From: Chloroflexi bacterium CFX4
Lineage (GTDB): Bacteria; Chloroflexota; Anaerolineae; Aggregatilineales; UBA2796
NCBI GenBank assembly: GCA_021404685.1
Contig: QWHC01000010.1
Coordinates: 62,001 to 126,000 of the forward strand
Direction of reading: 5' to 3'
Length of the DNA: 64,000 nt
Under the pieces are notes generated by a model, which was not told the DNA's origin, searched no databases, and was given only the letters and a program-made list of their open reading frames with translations. A program made the position numbers and the translations under genes. Of the stretch, positions 45,772 to 54,804 are shown in pieces. Position 1 is the first letter of the stretch. Each line of letters begins with the position of its first letter.

Positions 45772-48700
45772 GGCACGTCCTGAAGGCGTTGGGCGCCCGC
45801 CAGCGTGCCGTCAAAGCCAAGCAGCGTGATCGCCTGCCCATTGACCACCACATACCACAGTGGCACCCAACCAATGCCGAACGCCTCTAGGGCAATATCT
45901 TTCTTAAAGGGCTTAATGCGGTATTCTTCCACAGTTTGGGCGATCTTGCGCCACTTCTCGTTGATCTCTTGCAGGGTGTTCTGCAAGCGCTCTTGTTCTG
46001 CCTCCACCTGATCCTCAATCTGCTGGATGGTCAGTTCGGCGGCGCTCATGCGCTCTTGCGATTGCTTCTTGAAGCGGCGCGCACGGCTGACCCGCGAAAG
46101 CGTGTAGGAAGTCCGCCCGCGCAGCAGGCTCATGACTGCCTCACCGGTCGTGTAGAGGTCTTCGCGGCGCAGCTCATCCAGCGACGATTTCTCGCCTTCC
46201 AGTTGGCGCATGGCACGCTGAAGGCGCAGTTCAAGGTCGGCAAAGGTTTTATCGGCGCGTGAGGTTGCCGCGTCAATTTCAGCATCGCGCCGTTCACGGG
46301 CAAGCTGGCTGGCGCGGTTCACAAAGTCGCGCTGATCTTCGCCGGGCTTGCCGTACAGATCAAGCACGCTGTTGTAGGGCAGCACCAACGAGGCACTGCG
46401 CGAGACGAAATCAATCACCTCGTCGCGCAGGGCGCGCATCCGCTTCGGATCGGTCATCCCGGCGGAGGGTGACCCATAGGCAGCCTCGCCAAACGGTTCA
46501 TTGGCAAGCTGATCAAGGTCTACCGGTGGCGCTTGGAACTGACTCCAGCGCACAAAGCCTGCAATCTGCACCTCTGGCACGTGGAATGCCCAGTGTTGGT
46601 CAGCTTCCGCGCCGCTTTTGCGGTCAAGGTAGCGCACGCCAATCTGGGCAAACAGCACAGGGCGGTAGAGCAACTGCGCGCCGCCGAAGGTGCTTTGCAC
46701 AATGCCGTTGCGCGTCTCCCACTGTTTGATCGCCTGTTGGACAGGGATCAGAATGGGCAAGTAATACTGCGCCACGCCAGAGGGCAGCGAAACTTGGCGC
46801 AGCTCGTAGCCGCTGGGCAAATGGGGCGCACGCATGGTTTGGGAGGCGCTTTGCGGCGGCGGCGTGAAGCCAACGCCAACGGGCAGCGTCTCACCACCAT
46901 AGTGCGACTCGGCAGGCGGCAGCACGGGCGGCGCGGCAGAGGGCGTGCTGGGTGGTGTGGGCAGTGGCGTTGCCGAGGGCGCGTTCCAGAACGATTTATC
47001 GTCGGCGGGCGCGGTGCTTTGCTGTGTGCTGCCTGTGGGTGGCGGCGTGCGCGAAAGCGAGACGCCAAACGGATTGGTTGGCTCGATGGAACGGCTGGCA
47101 GGCAAACTCGGCGGCGCGGCGCGCTGTTGCGCCTCTTGCGCCAAGCGTTCGGCGTAGGTATAGCGTGGCGGTGTCAGTTGAACGCCGCCTGCCGTGTTAA
47201 GGTGCCGCGCACGGGTTGGCTGTTCATCAGGCAAGGTTGGTGGTGGCGGCGGCGGTGTGCGCGGCTGTTCGTCGGGCAAGGTTGGTGGTGGCGCGGCGCT
47301 GGCAGCCGGCTGAACGCTGACTTGTGGTGAAGCAGGCGGCATACTGCCGGTCAGGTTCACCGAGTTGCCAAGCGTGGGCGGTGCGGCAGGCGTGGGTGGC
47401 GTCACACGCGGTTCGACGGCGCCGGTGGGCAGCGTGCGCGGATCAGGTGGTGGAATAGGCACAGGCGCGTTAGCCAGTCCTTGCCGCTGCTCATCCATCA
47501 GGCGGCGCACCTGTTGGCGGGTTAACGGCCCGCGCAGGTAGGACATTGCCCAGCGCGAATGCACCAGCACAGGGCCGCCATCGTTATGGACGTTGTGCAG
47601 CACAAATACACGCGGCGCCAAGCCTGAGATCAGCCGATCGAGTGTGGAAATATCCAGCTTTGAGTCAGCCGTGGCAGCCGATTCTAGCCCACCCAGGATG
47701 CGGCGCTTGTCGTTATCGGTTTGCAGTTTGCCAATCAGCCACGTGCCGGCGTTCGCCAAGCCTTTGTAGTCAAGGTCGCCGGGGTTTTGGGTTGCCAGCA
47801 CCAAGCCAATGCCAAAGGCACGCGCCGTCTTGAGCAGGCGCAGCATCGGCTCTTTGGTGGGTGGGTTGCGCGGCGCTGGCGGAATATGCCCGAAAATCTC
47901 ATCAAAGTAGAGGATGGCGCGCAGGCTGGTGGTGCCGCTCAGCGAACGCATCCACGCCAGCATGTTCTCTAGGATGAGCGTGATCATGAAGCTGCGTTCG
48001 TTATCGGTCAGGTGCGCCAGATAGAAGATCGCCACGCGTGGGCGTCCCTCAGGCGTATAGAGCAGGCGGCGCACGTCCAGCGGGTCGCCACTGATCCACG
48101 TCTGGAAGGAAGGCGCGGCGATGATGTGGTTAAGTTCCTTCGCCAGCTTGAAGCGTTCGCGCTCTGGGAAGAAGGTGTTCACATCAAAGACGCCTAGTCG
48201 GCTGAAGGGCGGCGTTTGTACGCGCAAGATCACGTCCTCAAGGGTTAGGTCTTCGCCGCGCCGCCAGGCTTCCTCAAAGATGTTGCTGATCAGGACATGC
48301 TCACGGTCTTTGACTGGCTCAACCTGCTTGCCGATGAGCGCCATCAAGGCGGTGACGATGCCGCTGATCTGCTCACGGTGAAATTCCTCGTTGCCTTCCC
48401 AGCCATCCCGCGGTGCTTGCAGCGAGGCAAGAATGCTGATCGGCAAGCCGGCGTCTGAGCCGGGTGTGTAGATGCTGTATTGAGCGGCATTTTTAGCGAC
48501 TGCCATGCGCCCGCTGCCAATGCCCCAGCGCGCCAAGCCCTCGCGCCACTGCTGTGCCACCTCTGCGGCATATTCGTCAATCTCCAGCCCGGCGCGCTGC
48601 GCGTCGCTGGCATTCACCCATGGTGCAAAATCTTCAGGGCGCAGGCTGGGAAAGTTCAACAACAGGTTGGTGATATCACCCTTGGGGTCAATCACAATGG

Positions 48701-48899
48701 CAGGCACACTATCTAAGACGGCTTCTTCCAACAGCGCGATGCACATGCCCGTTTTGCCGCTGCCCGTCATGCCCACAACGACCGCGTGCGTGGTGAGATC
48801 GCGTGAGTCGTAGTAGACCACTTCATCTGCAAGGCGCTGCGATTCTGGATCATAGCGCCGCCCTAAGTAAAAGCTGGTTGGGGCTTCAATAAATGGCAT
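45768..48899 (-). CDS. HerA/DUF87-like ATPase with Pro-rich linker and coiled-coil C-terminus
   Basis: 1043 residues from the ATG at 48899; a longer in-frame ORF lacks plausible N-terminal sequence. ATPase domain ~30-520: Walker A GMTGSGKT (43-50), IDPKGD (~70-75), and Walker B AILYFDEIFG (~328-337). Then a Pro/Thr-rich linker (~530-740), a domain of ~110 residues, and a charged coiled coil (~880-1010). It has no membrane segment. The fold belongs to the HerA/FtsK translocase group, which includes DNA pumps and secretion ATPases. The role here is unknown. A phosphatase gene is coupled to its 3' end. Confidence 0.75.
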   Translation of the reverse strand: MPFIEAPTSFYLGRRYDPESQRLADEVVYYDSRDLTTHAVVVGMTGSGKTGMCIALLEEAVLDSVPAIVIDPKGDITNLLLNFPSLRPEDFAPWVNASDAQRAGLEIDEYAAEVAQQWREGLARWGIGSGRMAVAKNAAQYSIYTPGSDAGLPISILASLQAPRDGWEGNEEFHREQISGIVTALMALIGKQVEPVKDREHVLISNIFEEAWRRGEDLTLEDVILRVQTPPFSRLGVFDVNTFFPERERFKLAKELNHIIAAPSFQTWISGDPLDVRRLLYTPEGRPRVAIFYLAHLTDNERSFMITLILENMLAWMRSLSGTTSLRAILYFDEIFGHIPPAPRNPPTKEPMLRLLKTARAFGIGLVLATQNPGDLDYKGLANAGTWLIGKLQTDNDKRRILGGLESAATADSKLDISTLDRLISGLAPRVFVLHNVHNDGGPVLVHSRWAMSYLRGPLTRQQVRRLMDEQRQGLANAPVPIPPPDPRTLPTGAVEPRVTPPTPAAPPTLGNSVNLTGSMPPASPQVSVQPAASAAPPPTLPDEQPRTPPPPPPTLPDEQPTRARHLNTAGGVQLTPPRYTYAERLAQEAQQRAAPPSLPASRSIEPTNPFGVSLSRTPPPTGSTQQSTAPADDKSFWNAPSATPLPTPPSTPSAAPPVLPPAESHYGGETLPVGVGFTPPPQSASQTMRAPHLPSGYELRQVSLPSGVAQYYLPILIPVQQAIKQWETRNGIVQSTFGGAQLLYRPVLFAQIGVRYLDRKSGAEADQHWAFHVPEVQIAGFVRWSQFQAPPVDLDQLANEPFGEAAYGSPSAGMTDPKRMRALRDEVIDFVSRSASLVLPYNSVLDLYGKPGEDQRDFVNRASQLARERRDAEIDAATSRADKTFADLELRLQRAMRQLEGEKSSLDELRREDLYTTGEAVMSLLRGRTSYTLSRVSRARRFKKQSQERMSAAELTIQQIEDQVEAEQERLQNTLQEINEKWRKIAQTVEEYRIKPFKKDIALEAFGIGWVPLWYVVVNGQAITLLGFDGTLAGAQRLQDVP

Positions 48900-49083
48900 G
48901 GTCCGCTGCCCTTCTATCTCTCGCTCTGGAATACAATGCAAGGCGCGCCAAACGGCAGCACCTTTTAATAGCATAACACAACTAGAACAAATTTGCCGCC
49001 TATCCTTCCCTAACGGCAAGCCTACCCACATAACGATATCGTAAGAGTTGGTGTGGCAAACACTATTCGGCATTGTAAACGGA

Positions 49084-49089
49084 TATAAT
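49084..49089 (+). promoter_or_regulatory. Possible -10 element
   Basis: TATAAT, 46 bases upstream of the response-regulator start at 49135, in an AT-rich divergent region. No good -35 hexamer is seen at the expected distance. Confidence 0.35.
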
Positions 49090-49134
49090 TAGGAAGACTG
49101 ATAACAAGACAAAGGCAACACAAAGGCGCTCACT

Positions 49135-49515
49135 ATGATTCAGCCCATTGGGCAATCCTGTTCGATCTTATTGGTAGATGATGAGGCTGATCTGCTCACG
49201 CTGTTTGAGGTTGTTTTAGTTCGCCTAAACTGCACCCTCTACAAAGCGGATAGCGGCAGGCGCGCCTTAGAAATCTTGGCAGAAGTTGTGCCAACCCTCA
49301 TGGTCTTAGACCTTGCCATGCCCGAAGTCAGCGGGATAGATGTGTTGGAAGCCGTCCGCAGTAACAGTGTTTACGACCAAACTAAGATCGTGGTGCTGAC
49401 GGCGGTGCCGCTGATGTTGGAACGCCACCATGTTGGCATGGTAGATATGGTTTTGACCAAGCCCGTAACGCCACGTAGCCTTGAAAGCACCATTCGCAGC
49501 CTGCTGAATGGTTAG
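49135..49515 (+). CDS. Single-domain response regulator
   Basis: 126 residues, one receiver domain: LLVDDEAD near the N-terminus, phospho-acceptor Asp in LMVLDLAMPEVSG (~61), Thr in VVLTAV and Lys in TKPVTP. No output domain, so it probably acts by protein contact or as a relay. Ten bases separate it from the open frame of the next kinase; the two are likely partners. Confidence 0.9.
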   Translation: MIQPIGQSCSILLVDDEADLLTLFEVVLVRLNCTLYKADSGRRALEILAEVVPTLMVLDLAMPEVSGIDVLEAVRSNSVYDQTKIVVLTAVPLMLERHHVGMVDMVLTKPVTPRSLESTIRSLLNG

Positions 49516-49626
49516 GCGCTCCTTGTGCGCCCGTACACCGCTGGCAAAAAACGCCGCGAAAGGGTGTACAATGAATCGAAAAACTGTGAAAGTCAATTTG
49601 TAATTGGCGCCTTGCCCAAACCGACC

Positions 49627-51960
49627 ATGAGCCACAAGCCTTCCGCGCCTGAAAGCCTGCCCAAACGCCCTTTGAACCTCATCAACGGCGGCATTTTCAT
49701 GGTGGCTTGCTTGCTCATTAGCATCGTTTGGTGGGTGGCGCAGCACCACACGCAAAGCTACGCCGAAAGTGCGCTGCGGGCGTTTCAGGCGCGCAGCCTT
49801 GCCGCTGTGCGCGCCGCCGCTGCCACTGTGCGCAACTTGGTTTGGAACGAGAGCGGCAACTATACACCAGAAGATAGCCCTGCCTTCATCTTGGCGCGCA
49901 CCACACAAGCGCTCGCGTCTACTCAGAATTTGCTGAATGTGATGGCTTGGACCTATTGCACCAATTGTGCAGAGTCGACCCTGCCGCTTCCCTTCGCCCA
50001 TCGCGGCAGCGACATTAATTTCGATATGCTCACTAACCTGACGACTGCTACCGAAGCTGTTGGAATGCATACTTTGCCTGAAGGCACACAGATGCTTGCC
50101 GCCTGGACGCCACTGAACCTGAGTGCCTCCACATGGCTGATCGGCATTTCGATCCCACTCACCGATGTGCAGGCGCAAACGCAGATCATCTTCTATCAGC
50201 AAGATGTAACCCTGCTGGCGAGCTTACTCTCCTTCTTGATCGCAGCGCTTGCGTTTGGGGCAGTGCGTTTGCGCTACCGTGAGCGCGGCATTGTGCGCCG
50301 CCTGCGCGATTCACAAGCACGTGCCGCCGAACACCAAACCTTTGCCGAAGCGCTTAGCGATATTGGCATGGCGCTCACCAGCGCGTTAGACCTTGAAGAA
50401 GTGATGGCGCGCATCCTGAGCAACGTTGGGCGCGTCGTGCCGCACAGCAGCGTTAGCATCATGGTTACCGATGGCGGCACCTATCGGCTTGCCTACGGAC
50501 GCTTTCCCGATGACAAAGTGGCGCATGTGGAACACTACATGCTTTCCCCTGAATTGCAGCGCATCTTTGACGAGATGAGCCGCACCCACCAAGCGCGCCA
50601 CATCGCAGATACAGAGACTGATCCGCGTTGGATTCAGACGGATCGGCAATCGTGGGTGAAGTCTTACGTTGGCACGCCGATCTTGGTGCAGGATCAGGTG
50701 ATCGGCATTCTGAACCTGAACAGCGATCAGCGCAACCATTTCACGGCGCAACACGCCGAACTGCTGCAAGTCTTTGCCGTGCAGGCAGGCGTTGCCCTGC
50801 AAAATGCGCGCCTCTACGCTGAATCGCGCCGCTATGCCGCCGAACTCGAACAGCGCGTTAGCGCCCGCACCGCCACTTTGCAGCAGCGCAGTGCGCTCTT
50901 TCAGGCGATTGTCGAGAATATGACTGACGGCTTGGCATACTTTGACTTGCAATCGTGGCGCACGCTGTACGTCAATTCGTCTTTCTTGCAGCTGACGGGC
51001 TATGAGGCGGAGGAAATTGTTGATCAATCGCTCGATTTTTACCGCCGCTTCTTCCAATCGCCCGAATTTTTCGATCAGGCACGTTTGCGGCTGCGCGATG
51101 CCATTGCGCGGAAAGGCGTTTGGCAGACCGAATTCGAGGCAGTTCGCAAAGATGGCACAACCTTCGCCTGCGCGCTGACGGCAACCGTCGTGCGCGATGC
51201 CCAAAATGAACCGATTGGGCAGCTCAATTTGCTGCGCGATGTTAGCCAAGAAAAAAGCCTGCAAGAGCAGCGCGAACGCTTCATTGCCAACGCCTCGCAT
51301 GAACTCCGCACGCCGATTACCAACCTGAAACTGCGCCTGTATCTTGCCCAGCGCGATGGCGCTAACCGCGATCAGCATTTTGAGGTGATGGATCGCATGA
51401 TCAAGCACCTCACGCGCCTTGTCGAAAATCTGCTAGATTTGCCGCGCTTTGAACGTGGCGCGCTGACCATTCACCGCGAGAACGTCAACCTATGCGACCT
51501 GCTCAAAAGCGCTGTGGATATACACTTGCCGCGTGCGGTGGAATGCGGCGTTCGCCTGACCCTTGAACTGCCCAAAGAATGCTTCACCGCGCAGCTTGAT
51601 CCAACACGCATCACGCAGGTGGTGGATAATTTGCTTGCCAACGCGCTTAATTACACAGCCAAAGGCGGCAGCATTCGGGTGAGGCTGCACGCCAACACAC
51701 AAAGCCTTTTTCCATCCGCCATTATCAGCGTTGTCGATAGCGGCATTGGCATTGCGCCGGAAGCGCTCGTCCGCATTTTTGAGCCATTCTTCCGAGAGCA
51801 AGCGGCGCAAAAGGTGCGCGGCACCGGCTTAGGGCTGACCATTGCCAAGCAGATCGTCGAACTGCATGGCGGGATGATCAGGGTGGAAAGCCAGCAGGGC
51901 GTCGGCAGCACCTTCAGCGTGACGTTGCCGATCAGCAGTGTGCCGCAGCCAGCTCCATGA
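49627..51960 (+). CDS. Membrane histidine kinase with GAF and PAS domains
   Basis: 777 residues from the ATG at 49627; the frame is open further upstream, and the start is not fixed by a ribosome binding site. Membrane segment ~19-41, an outer sensor region (~45-195), second segment ~198-216, coiled linker, GAF (~240-410), PAS (~430-545), HisKA with His558 in IANASHELRTPITN, and HATPase with NLLANALNY, DSGIGI and GTGLGLTI. It forms a unit with the preceding response regulator and the following methyltransferase. Confidence 0.9.
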   Translation: MSHKPSAPESLPKRPLNLINGGIFMVACLLISIVWWVAQHHTQSYAESALRAFQARSLAAVRAAAATVRNLVWNESGNYTPEDSPAFILARTTQALASTQNLLNVMAWTYCTNCAESTLPLPFAHRGSDINFDMLTNLTTATEAVGMHTLPEGTQMLAAWTPLNLSASTWLIGISIPLTDVQAQTQIIFYQQDVTLLASLLSFLIAALAFGAVRLRYRERGIVRRLRDSQARAAEHQTFAEALSDIGMALTSALDLEEVMARILSNVGRVVPHSSVSIMVTDGGTYRLAYGRFPDDKVAHVEHYMLSPELQRIFDEMSRTHQARHIADTETDPRWIQTDRQSWVKSYVGTPILVQDQVIGILNLNSDQRNHFTAQHAELLQVFAVQAGVALQNARLYAESRRYAAELEQRVSARTATLQQRSALFQAIVENMTDGLAYFDLQSWRTLYVNSSFLQLTGYEAEEIVDQSLDFYRRFFQSPEFFDQARLRLRDAIARKGVWQTEFEAVRKDGTTFACALTATVVRDAQNEPIGQLNLLRDVSQEKSLQEQRERFIANASHELRTPITNLKLRLYLAQRDGANRDQHFEVMDRMIKHLTRLVENLLDLPRFERGALTIHRENVNLCDLLKSAVDIHLPRAVECGVRLTLELPKECFTAQLDPTRITQVVDNLLANALNYTAKGGSIRVRLHANTQSLFPSAIISVVDSGIGIAPEALVRIFEPFFREQAAQKVRGTGLGLTIAKQIVELHGGMIRVESQQGVGSTFSVTLPISSVPQPAP

Positions 51961-52862
51961 GCAACCTTGACGGCGTGCGCGCCCTTTACGCCCAAACCGC
52001 GCCACACTACGAAACAGCGATCAGCCCTGCTATGGGTGCCTTGGCGCGCAGCCTTGCCGCTTGGATGGCGCGCTGTGTGCGCGAGAACGCCAACGGCAGC
52101 CTGCATGATCCGTTTGATCTAGCCGCAAGCGGCACTTGCCCTAGCGTCCGCCTTGCCCTTGATGTTGGCACAGGCAGCGGTGTTTTGGCGCGGCGCATGG
52201 CAGGCTTTGCACGGCAAGTCATCGCTGTGGATGTTTCCGCGCCGATGTTGGCAGAAGGGCAGGCAGCGCTGCACCGTGAGCGCCGCGCCAATGTACGCTT
52301 GGTGCTTGGTGATGTGCATCGCTTGCCGTTTCGGGCGGCAGCCTTTGATCTGATCGGCGCCTCATTTGGGCTGAACCACACTTTGCCGCGCCGTTCGCTG
52401 CGCGAATTGGTGCGTCTGCTGCGCCCGAACTGCCTGTTGTGCTGCCAAGAGTGGGGCGGGCGGGACGAACTTTCGGGCTTGTTCGGTGAAACCTTCAGCG
52501 CCTACACGGACTCTGTGGAGGTAGATGCCGCGCCTGCCCTAAGCGCCTATCTTGAAGCGCCCTGCGCGTGGCAAACGCACCTGCAAGATGCCGAGGACTA
52601 CTACAGTGCGTTCAAGGCAGCAGGCTTTGCGCTGGTGTGGGCGCAAGAGGCAGTCTTTACAACGGTGCGCTTCCCAAGCGTGGATGCCTTCATCGCCTAC
52701 AAACTCGGTTGGGTGACGCGCCGCTTGCGCTACGAGGCACTCTCAGAGGCAGCCCGCCGAGCGTGCGATGCTGCCTTGCGCGCTACACTTGCGCCGCACT
52801 GTGCGCCGGATGGTGCGTTGCTCTGGCAGCCGCCTTTGATACGGGTCTGTGCGGTGCGCTAG
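51957..52862 (+). CDS. Class I SAM-dependent methyltransferase
   Basis: 301 residues. SAM-binding motif I LALDVGTGSGVLA (~69-81), acidic end of strand 2 in VIAVDVSAPML, and motif around RLVLGDVHRLPF (~117-128); closest in style to UbiE-like small-molecule methyltransferases. It overlaps the kinase gene by four bases (ATGA), so it is translated with it. That is an uncommon partner for a sensor kinase. The substrate is unknown. The last ~100 residues may cap the active site. Confidence 0.85.
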   Translation: MSNLDGVRALYAQTAPHYETAISPAMGALARSLAAWMARCVRENANGSLHDPFDLAASGTCPSVRLALDVGTGSGVLARRMAGFARQVIAVDVSAPMLAEGQAALHRERRANVRLVLGDVHRLPFRAAAFDLIGASFGLNHTLPRRSLRELVRLLRPNCLLCCQEWGGRDELSGLFGETFSAYTDSVEVDAAPALSAYLEAPCAWQTHLQDAEDYYSAFKAAGFALVWAQEAVFTTVRFPSVDAFIAYKLGWVTRRLRYEALSEAARRACDAALRATLAPHCAPDGALLWQPPLIRVCAVR

Positions 52863-53017
52863 AAGATTGTGTTTTGGTGTGTATGGCGCGGCGTGCCAAA
52901 AACCTTCTCCAGCTTTGCACAGGCTCTTCATAACTTCTTCACAGCCCTGATCTACACTGAGAAGCATAAGACCAATGCGAAAGCATGGTCAGAAACACTG
53001 TAACAGGAGTAGGAACG

Positions 53018-53980
53018 ATGAAACGCTTTACCAAAGGTCTGTTGGCAGCCGCTGCGACGGTTGCCCTTGTGGGCGGTTTGGCACTTGGTGCTACCACTGC
53101 GGACGCGCAAGGGCGCGGCGGGCAGGGCGGCGCCATGAATTGGGCGGGCGGCGCTATGCTGATCAGTGCATGCAGCACCACCGATTATACCGACGTAGCA
53201 GCCACCGCGTTGAACATGACCGCGCCTGAGCTGCGTGTGGCGCTGGCAGGCGGCGCCAATCTAACGCGGATTGCGGCGCAGAAGGGCGTCGAACTCACTG
53301 CCGTCCAAGAAGCACTGCGTGCGGCGCGCATCGCTGAGGTGGATAAGGCGCTGGCAGATGGCTTGATCACGGCAGAACAGGCAGAGCAGCTCAAGAGCCT
53401 GCTGAGCGGTCAGACGCCAGCAGCACAGGCGACACCAATGGCGCCCGGTTTGCGTGGGCGCGGTGATCGTCCCGGCGTGCGGATTATGGTGCAGCGCGTG
53501 AACTTGCTGGCGGGTATCAATGCGCGCAACACCGTGAAGCCCTATATCATCTCTGCGGAAGCACTGGGCATCTCTTGTGCAGACCTGATCAAGGCGGCGC
53601 AGGGCGGGCAGTCTATCGCACAGGTGGCAACCGAGAAAGGCGTTGCGCTCCAAACGTTGGTGGACGCCCTGACGAAGGCATATAGCGATGCCCTGGCAAA
53701 GGATGTGGAAGAAGGCTTGGTGGCAAAGGCACGCGCCGATGCAATGCAGGCACAGATCGTCAACAACGTGCTAGGCATCATCTCGCGTCCGCATGGGCGC
53801 TTTGGGATGGGCGTTCCAATGCCGCGCATGGGGCGTAGTGGTGTGCAGTTCTTTGAAGGCGAACTGCCCGAAGATGCCTTCACCCTGCTGGATGCGGGCG
53901 ACGTAGTCTTTTTCGGTGAACTGTTCGAGGGCGAACTGCCAAACATGATCATTGAGGTGGCGCCCGGCAGCGGTAACTAA
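53018..53980 (+). CDS. Secreted protein with two DUF2680-like helical repeats
   Basis: 320 residues from the ATG at 53018, with AACAGGAG upstream. Signal peptide ~1-30 ending TADAQ. Two copies of a helical module: one at ~60-125 (LNMTAPELRVALAGGANLTRI followed by LITAEQAEQLKSLL) and one at ~165-230 (ALGISCADLIKAAQGGQSIAQ). The linker is Gly/Arg/Pro-rich and the C-terminus is acidic. The modules resemble DUF2680-type sequences in exported bacterial proteins. A two-component pair is encoded downstream and may sense envelope state. Function unknown. Confidence 0.8.
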   Translation: MKRFTKGLLAAAATVALVGGLALGATTADAQGRGGQGGAMNWAGGAMLISACSTTDYTDVAATALNMTAPELRVALAGGANLTRIAAQKGVELTAVQEALRAARIAEVDKALADGLITAEQAEQLKSLLSGQTPAAQATPMAPGLRGRGDRPGVRIMVQRVNLLAGINARNTVKPYIISAEALGISCADLIKAAQGGQSIAQVATEKGVALQTLVDALTKAYSDALAKDVEEGLVAKARADAMQAQIVNNVLGIISRPHGRFGMGVPMPRMGRSGVQFFEGELPEDAFTLLDAGDVVFFGELFEGELPNMIIEVAPGSGN

Positions 53981-54020
53981 GCAGGCTTCCCACCCTTCAA
54001 ACAGCTAGGTACAATGAAGT

Positions 54021-54042
54021 TGGGTCGGCACACACCGACCCA
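54021..54042 (+). other. Hairpin between the secreted protein and response regulator genes
   Basis: TGGGTCGG (54021-54028) and CCGACCCA (54035-54042) pair perfectly with a 6-base loop, and can extend with AAGT/ACTT around a bulge. No T-run follows. It may be a weak terminator or an mRNA end element. Confidence 0.45.
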
Positions 54043-54073
54043 CTTCGCATAGGAAATGAAAGAATTATTTGCC

Positions 54074-54790
54074 ATGCAGCGCCCAACACGCGTGCTGATC
54101 ATTGAAGATCAGGTCAAAATTGTCCATTGGCTGAGCGAGTTCTTGAAGCAGGCACATTTTGAAGTGCTGACCGCCTACGACGGGCGGACGGGCTTACAGC
54201 TTGCCACCACCGAACAGCCTGACGTGATCCTGCTTGATCTGATGCTGCCGGATATGGACGGCTTGGATATTTGTCGGACGGTGCGCCAACACTCGGATGC
54301 GTTCATCATCATGCTGACGGCGCGTGTGGAAGAGACAGATCGGCTGATCGGCTTAGAGATCGGCGCGGATGACTATGTGACCAAGCCATTCAGCCCGCGT
54401 GAGGTCGTGGCGCGCATCCGTGCTTTGCTGCGGCGTGCCAGCGGCGCGCTGGCGCAAAACGGCACCGCGCAGCAGCGCGCACTGATCTGTGGCGACCTTC
54501 AGCTTGACCCAAACAAGCGCCTTTGCACGCTGCACGGCGAAGCGGTGAACCTGACGCCGACCGAATTTGACATTTTGCAAACCCTCATGCAGCATCCCGG
54601 CGTGCCGTTCACCCGCGAACGGCTGATCAACGAGGCGCTCGGTTATGACTACAGCGGCTATGAACGCACCATAGATGTGCATATCCGCAATCTGCGCCGC
54701 AAGATTGAAGACGACGCGCAAAATCCGCAATATATCCAGACGGTGTTCAGCGTTGGCTACCGCTTCACTGAAACGCCGCCCACAGCCTGA
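54074..54790 (+). CDS. OmpR-family response regulator
   Basis: 238 residues from the ATG at 54074 (54056 is an alternative). Receiver: IIEDQVK near the N-terminus, phospho-acceptor Asp in DVILLDLMLPDMDG (~53), and Lys in VTKPFS. The first acidic pair is ED rather than DD. The C-terminal winged helix (~135-235) ends RRKIEDDAQNPQYIQTVFSVGYRF, classic OmpR. It is followed 14 bases later by its kinase. Confidence 0.92.
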   Translation: MQRPTRVLIIEDQVKIVHWLSEFLKQAHFEVLTAYDGRTGLQLATTEQPDVILLDLMLPDMDGLDICRTVRQHSDAFIIMLTARVEETDRLIGLEIGADDYVTKPFSPREVVARIRALLRRASGALAQNGTAQQRALICGDLQLDPNKRLCTLHGEAVNLTPTEFDILQTLMQHPGVPFTRERLINEALGYDYSGYERTIDVHIRNLRRKIEDDAQNPQYIQTVFSVGYRFTETPPTA

Positions 54791-54804
54791 TCGGAAGGTG
54801 TGCT

